A DNA stretch of 64,000 bases from Chlorops oryzae (lineage: Eukaryota; Arthropoda; Insecta; Diptera; Chloropidae), in NCBI GenBank assembly GCA_020466095.1, contig CM035806.1:4263363-4327362 (forward strand), given 5' to 3'. A program made the translations under genes and the position numbers. Shown here one piece after another: positions 58,701-64,000 of this stretch (its first letter is position 1; the number at the start of each line of letters is the position of its first letter). The notes under the pieces were generated by a model, which saw only the letters and a program-made list of their open reading frames with translations, was not told the origin of the DNA and did not search any database.

Positions 58701-60839
58701 ATATTATTCATAACATCAATGGCTATGGCCCGAACTAGAATCGAATTTTTATTTCAAGAACTTCATATTTTTTCATCAAAAAAATTGTCAAAAAAAAGGG
58801 GAGTTTTTGATGGTTGAAATAAAAAATTGCGCCATTTTGTCAATTAAAAAAAAATTTTTTTTTATTCTAGTTCCTGCCATAGCCGCATTCATTCTGATTA
58901 ATAAGAAATTTTTGTTTTTTTTTTTTTCGATTACCAGAACTGCCAAAATCTTTCACACCACGGAGGTACTTTTTCAAAGAGGGTCCACTTCAACGCCGTT
59001 TTTAAAATACCAAAAAAAAAAAAAAAAAAATAAATCATTTTTTATTTTTTGTCAATAAAGAATATAATAAGCCTGCATACTTAGAAAATCGTTTTTTATT
59101 TGGCTTAATACCAAAAAAAAAAAAAAAAAATCATGAAAATACCCTAAATTTTCGTGCTCTAGACCAGAAGGTCCCCTTAAGGAGCCACAGATATGTTTTT
59201 TCAACAAATACGATTCAAACGGTACCATTTTCTTCTTAGCTGTATGAAAAAGTCTTTTCGTTTGAATGATACTTTCACCATTTTCGACCATGAAAATGTG
59301 TTTATGCGTAAGGAATTTTGGAACACCAATAATCCAGTTGCCGAGACCCCCAATTGAAGCTCCCTGCCGGTTGAGTCCTACAAAAAGAAAATATGTTTAA
59401 AAAAACAAAAAAGTTAATAATTTAATCATGAAACGAACAAGGCCGCCGAATACATACCGTTGCCTTATGCAGATCAATACCATAGAGATCGAGTCTTTTA
59501 GCATGCTCCAAATAATTATATTCAGCATCTGCCGGAAGCTGACCACGATGAAGCTTATGGAGTTCCGAAATCTTACGCTCTGCGTCTGGCGTCTGCTCTG
59601 CAAGCAATTGCATATGGCTTAAGTAGCCAGTTTGATGTTCATTTGGATTGAAGTCACCTAGTTCAGCTGAGAGAATCAATTATAGATGGTTAAAAAATTC
59701 AAAATATTGAATCAATCGATCCTTAACCATTATATAACATAACAACATAACATTAATTGATTTCTTTTGCGAAGCATATGCCACATATAACCATATAATA
59801 TGTCACTCTCATAGATATTGCGCGGGATGTTTTGCGCCAGTTAGAAAGAGATGTTACTCGGCAGGCAAAAAAAGAGCGAGAGAGAAATACTTTTGGTGAG
59901 TACCTAAGTGAAAAATGCTCATTTTGGTGGGTACCCAAGACCATGGTGGGTACCCAAGACCGTGTTGAAAAGAGCCAAAATGGAAACGGCTCCTGAGTGA
60001 CATATATAGTTATATATGGCATATGCCTTCAAACCAAACTAAAATGTTTCGATTGAAGGCAGAGGCTTAATAATTGAAAAATTAACAAATATAGGTATAC
60101 AAATATTCTCAGGTTCTATTTGGGCTGAGAAATTTCGTCTTTAACCCTTAATATCCCACTGGGCCCACTAGACCAATCGCTTTATGTTAAAAGTTGATTT
60201 CGATTGTAAACAATAAATGCTTGAAAGAGTGTTAAACGACAGGCTTGAGACAATATCACTTATTATGTAGGTAGGTAATCCTTGGCGTGATCCTGTTTCA
60301 ATTCGCTCAAAGCTATTCGCGATATTGAATTTTAGTATTATTTATTTACTTACATTGTACAGTGTAACTGGCCAAAAGACATTGGGTATTTATGGAGCAA
60401 GATAATTTACCCAAGAAAATATTTCGTTTCAATTGTAAATAGAATTGATATCTTGTGTATTCCTCTTGAAGACGGCTAGGGTCACTTACATAAAACTAAA
60501 ATGAACGTTTTTTTTTTCAATTAATTAAAGAAATCAGTTTGTGCAATATCGAAACATACCTTAACTCTAAATTCTAATAATGGAACGGCATCGTTATCCA
60601 GAACAACGCTGTTGCATTGTTTTTTAAATTGCTTATGAGCATCGACCCATCTCTGCAAGAGAAAATTGTCGATTTGGAGTGTTTTTTTTTTTTTTTTTTT
60701 TTTTTTTTTGCGAAATAACTTTTTTACTTACCACAACGTCTCCTGGCTTCTGGGGAAAAAGTAATCCAAAGTAGTCCCTTTCGGACAACTCCAGATACTT
60801 AAACACTTGATCGAGAAGTTCGGATCCCTTAGTGCGTTT
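55735..60839 (-). CDS. Ptpmeg: Ptpmeg (PTPN3/PTPN4-type tyrosine phosphatase), 5' partial
   Basis: FERM-PDZ-PTP phosphatase at the membrane/cytoskeleton; in flies it acts in axon patterning. Exons, gene order: 60732-60839, 60560-60652, 60354-60495, 59458-59666, 59226-59377, 58205-58348, 57783-58124, 56890-57626, 56167-56797, 55918-56095, 55735-55830; 2832 nt, 943 aa. FERM begins mid-domain ([20 protein letters not shown] … FLNISLG), so one or more 5' exons lie beyond the window. FERM-adjacent, PDZ ([20 protein letters not shown]) and PTP domains follow, with [21 protein letters not shown] and active site [12 protein letters not shown] intact. The PTP carries an inserted acidic stretch ([12 protein letters not shown]…) before the catalytic loop. 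The 59226/58348 junction requires an AG 8 nt inside the expected acceptor at 58357 to keep frame and is uncertain. Confidence 0.93.
58424..59176. mobile_element. TTAA-flanked element, 753 bp, in a Ptpmeg intron
   Basis: Ends GGGGACGACCTTCTGGTCTA and, inverted from the right, GGGGACCTTCTGGTCTAGAG (3 bp indel), flanked by TTAA. It shares the TTAA-GGG architecture with the 8504/54409 family but not sequence. Interior is AT-rich and non-coding. Confidence 0.8.
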
Positions 60840-60931
60840 CTGAAATATAGGAGAATAGGTACATATATTATGAGATTTCATTGAATAGGGAACGAAATGC
60901 CAGAAAAAAAGAGTACAGCACAAGATACATA

Positions 60932-62144
60932 ACAAGTTGGCTGATAAGTCCCCGGTCTAACTCCAATCCAATTTTTTGATACCATTTTGGTAGTACTCCT
61001 TCGGTTTTGCCTCAAAATAGGCCTCAGTTTCGGCGATCACCTCTTCATTGCAGCCAAATTTTTTCCCTGCGAGCATCCTTTTGAGGTCTGAGAACAAGAA
61101 AAAGTCGCTGGGGGCCAGATCTGGAGAATACGGTGGGTGGGGAAGCAATTCGAAGCCTAATTCATGAATTTTTGCCATCGTTCTCAATGACTTGTGGCAC
61201 GGTGCGTTGTCTTGGTGGAACAACACTTTTTTCTTCTTCATATGGGGCCGTTTTGCCGCGATTTCGACCTTCAAACGCTCCAATAACGACATATAATAGT
61301 CACTGTTGATGGTTTTTCCCTTCTCAAGATAATCGATAAAAATTATTCCATGCCCATCCCAAAAAACAGAGGCCATTACTTTGCCAGCGGACTTTTGAGT
61401 CTTTCCACGCTTCGGAGACGGTTCACCGATCGCTGTCCACTCAGCCGACTGTCGGATTGGACTCAGGAGTGTAGTGATAGAGCCATGTTTCATCCATTGT
61501 CACATATCGACGCAAAAACTCGGGTGTATTGCGAGTTAACAGCTGCAAACACCGCTCAGAATCATCAACACGTTGTTGTTTTTGGTCAAATGTGAGCTCG
61601 CGCGGCACCCATTTTGCACAGAGCTTTTTCATATCCAAATATTGATGAATGATATGACCAACACGTTCCTTTGATATCTTTAAGGCCTCTGCTATCTCGA
61701 TCAACTTCATTTTACGGTCATTCAAAATCATTTTGTGAATTTTTTTGATGTTTTCGTCGGTAACCACCTCTTTCGGGCGTCCACTGCGTTCACCGTCCTC
61801 CGTGCTCATTTCACCACGCTTGAATTTTGCATACCAATCAATTATTGTTGATTTTCCTGGGGCAGAGTCCGGAAACTCATTATCAAGCCAAGTTTTTGCT
61901 TCCACTGTATTTTTTCCCTTCAGAAAACAGTATTTTATCAAAACACGAAATTCCTTTTTTTCCATTTTTTTCACAATAACAAAAGTTGCTTCACAAAAGA
62001 CGCTCTATCTCACAAACTAATTGACTTACAGACGTCAAATTTTGACACGAATCATTTGAAGGTTGCCACTATATAAAAATAATATGCATTTAATACTAGC
62101 GACGCCATCTATGTGTCAGACCGGGGACTTATCACCCAACCTGT
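60932..62144 (-). mobile_element. mariner transposon, irritans-type (Himar-like)
   Basis: Flanked by TA; ends ACAAGTTGGCTGATAAGTCC and, inverted from the right, ACAGGTTGGGTGATAAGTCC. The 1213 bp length is shorter than a complete irritans-type mariner because the transposase 3' end runs straight into the terminal repeat. It lies in the first visible intron of Ptpmeg, on the same strand. Confidence 0.9.
60957..61965 (-). pseudogene. irritans-type mariner transposase, frameshifted and C-truncated
   Basis: Starts MEKKEFRVLIKYCFLKGKN (ATG 61965). Reads in one frame to YTPESN, then an extra C near 61457 shifts frame; the other frame resumes at RQSAEWTAIGEP. Catalytic motifs are all present: VTMDETWLYHY, FHQDNAPCHKS, PYSPDLAPSDFFLF (D,D34D). 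After YYQNGIKKL the family C-terminus is missing and the frame stops at DWS, inside the terminal repeat. Two lesions make it inactive. Motif wording is very close to the horn-fly Himar type. Confidence 0.92.
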
Positions 62145-63265
62145 TATTTCAAAATGAAGTCATTAGCAAGAGAAGAAGAGGAAAGCCACGGTGGAAAGGC
62201 GGTGTCCAGAGCGATCTACAAGAAATTAATACAAGGAAGTAGAGAGAGAAAGCAAGAAACAGAGAGGAAAGCTGTTGTGAAACAGGCATAAGTCCTGCTT
62301 GGACTATTACCCGAATATATTAAGAAACAAATCCTTGGTCGATTAATAATGGCAAAGCTTTTTATCACCATGCAATGGAGGTGAAAGGAATTGAGTGTTT
62401 TGATAATTTCATTAGAATTTTTAAAAATCCAGGCTAGGAAAAACTTCATGGGAGTGGGAGTTGGACTTATATAAGTTATCTTTTTCCTTCGTTCATTTAG
62501 AGTGTTACCAAGCCCGATTGATCCCACATGTGGGTGTGGGTGTGTGTCTGTGATACTTGAATAAATAATTGATGTCTTCATTTTCAAGCGGACAGGGCTG
62601 GGGGTTCTGGGATTGATTATTTATGTTCGTGTTTTAGTGCATTTATTTATGTACGTAAATATGTTGATAAATGGATTTGAAATGCTCCACCTACACCTCG
62701 AATTCCATGAAAATTCCAACTTTCGCTCAGATTTAATGTTTGTTTACTGGAATGTGATTATGTACGGACGAGTGGTTTCCATTTTCAAATATTATGCGTG
62801 GATGAAGCTTTGTTGCTCGGGCAGTTATCTTATGCAATCAAGTGTACACTTCACTTGGTTATAAATCACTTTCGTTTGCATTATAATAATGCTGCACGAA
62901 AGTTTCAGTGACATGGACAATAGAATGCAATAGCTGAAACAGCGATATCCACACTGGATATAATAATAGGTATGATATTTTGTGCTTTTCGCTTTTATTT
63001 ATTTATGATGTTTTTAGAATTGAATAAATTCCTAATTGCTCGCTTATTCACAGAAGTCACACTCAGTTGTATGAGCCGCAGAAAATCAAATATTCAAAAA
63101 AAAATAAAAAAAAAAAAAAAAAACGACAATTTTCTGAATTTCCTTCATGTGTGTATTTAGAATTGTAAATTCGCAAGCGAGTTCAAGGCGGAATAACGCT
63201 ATTGAAATTTCCTATTTTCGCTGAAGTCTCCCAAAAATCGACATTAATATTAATGGTTTTTTCGC
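62145..63265. other. Probable Ptpmeg 5' intron, no feature recognised
   Basis: No FERM-encoding exon was found on the minus strand up to the window end, so this is most likely intronic. A GTGTGGGTG-rich stretch lies near 62528-62545. Confidence 0.5.
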
Positions 63266-63269
63266 TCTT

Positions 63270-64000
63270 TTAACCCTTATGCGCATAATGGATACCTACA
63301 TTTTTTTCCAAATAATTTTAAACATTCGTAGCATTTTAGTATTTTAAGTATTGCTATAAATCGTTAAATTACTATGGGGACCAATTTTTGACTTTTTTTT
63401 TTTTTTAACCCATCAACGCATAAGGGATAAACTTAACACTTAATTTTATCGTTTTATAGGATTTATTATGTAAAAGATTGCTACAACTCGTTAAGCATAT
63501 ATGGGGGAAAATTTTCGATTTTCTTTAACCCTTTAAAATCGAAGGCATACATTTTCCATTACATAATTTTATCGATTATAGCATTTATTATTAACAACAA
63601 TGCTAAAAATCGATAAAATTATATGGGGACAAAATTTTCGACATTCTTTAACCCATCAACGCATATGGGATAAACTTCACTTAATTTTATCGTTTTATAG
63701 GATTTATTATGTAAAAGATTGCTACAACTCGTTAAGCATATATGGGGGAAAATTTTCGATTTTCTTTAACCCTTTAAAATCGAAGGCATACATTTTCCAT
63801 TACATAATTTTATCGATTATAGCATTTATTATTAACAACAATGCTAAAAATCGATAAACTTATACGGTGACATAATTTTCGACATTCTTTAACCCATCAA
63901 CGCATATGGGATACATTTTTTCCACATCATTTTAACGACTCTTAGCATTTTATTTTAAACAAAATTGCTGTAAATAGTTAAAATTTTGTAAAAAAAAAAA
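63270..64000. repeat. Satellite array, ~243 bp dimeric repeat unit
   Basis: Units start TTTAACCCATCAACGCATA… at about 63404, 63647 and 63888. Each contains two related ~120 bp halves, both with ATTTTATCG, …TTTATTAT…, TATGGGG(G/A)(A/C)AAA and TTTTCGA…TTCTTTAACCC. A more diverged half-unit is at 63270-63400. The array runs off the window end. Confidence 0.85.

Noticed and set aside
60840..64000. Missing 5' FERM exon of Ptpmeg
   Set aside because: No minus-strand frame in this stretch resembles the start of a FERM domain; the exon must lie beyond the window.

Overview
The window is eukaryotic and insect-like. Genes are split by short GT–AG introns, intergenic DNA is AT-rich and full of homopolymer runs, and mariner, Tc1-like, hAT-like and pogo-like elements with many MITEs fill introns and spacers. 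All recognised proteins have orthologues in higher flies: a ZAD zinc-finger protein, Psi, bonsai, Ptpmeg and a fly-type Dek. A cyclorrhaphan fly is the best fit; I cannot fix family or species. I rebuilt gene models by following splice sites and reading frame, so exon ends are inferences from GT/AG signals and phase.

Layout. 66–5441 (+) Dek chromatin protein. 5442–18636 a gene-poor 13 kb spacer carrying MITEs, nested pogo-like elements, a 450 bp palindrome and a hAT MITE. 18637–24754 (−) Psi splicing regulator, with a mariner and a fossil Tc1 element in intron 2. 25588–26638 (+) bonsai, mitochondrial ribosomal protein S15. 27292–28618 (−) Cdk9. 30684–32042 (+) Cyclin Q. 32998–36651 (−) U2SURP/SR140. 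38348–40762 (+) ZAD C2H2 zinc-finger gene. 41566–48464 (−) WDR35/IFT121, with a foldback transposon in one intron and an apparent one-base frameshift. 49160–49259 a run of 100 N. 49260–50989 (+) the 3' part of Cdc5, its Myb end lost in or before the gap. 51439–53424 a 2 kb TIR element. 54409–55147 second copy of a TTAA-flanked element. 55735–60839 (−) Ptpmeg, continuing beyond the window. 60932–62144 an irritans-type mariner. 63270–64000 the edge of a satellite array.

Gene order alternates strands, so most neighbours are head-to-head (Psi/bonsai, Cdk9/CycQ, U2SURP/zinc finger, WDR35/Cdc5) or tail-to-tail. Several genes act in RNA processing or Pol II elongation (Psi, Cdk9, U2SURP, Cdc5, and possibly CycQ via its CDK). 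This is a functional coincidence worth noting, not an operon. WDR35 acts in ciliary transport, bonsai in mitochondrial translation and Ptpmeg at the membrane–cytoskeleton interface.

No new protein-coding system is evident. The most unusual object is the asymmetric foldback element at 44477–45480. It has five ~141 bp units on one arm and one on the other, a captured reverse-transcriptase fragment in the middle, and an exact 9 bp target duplication.
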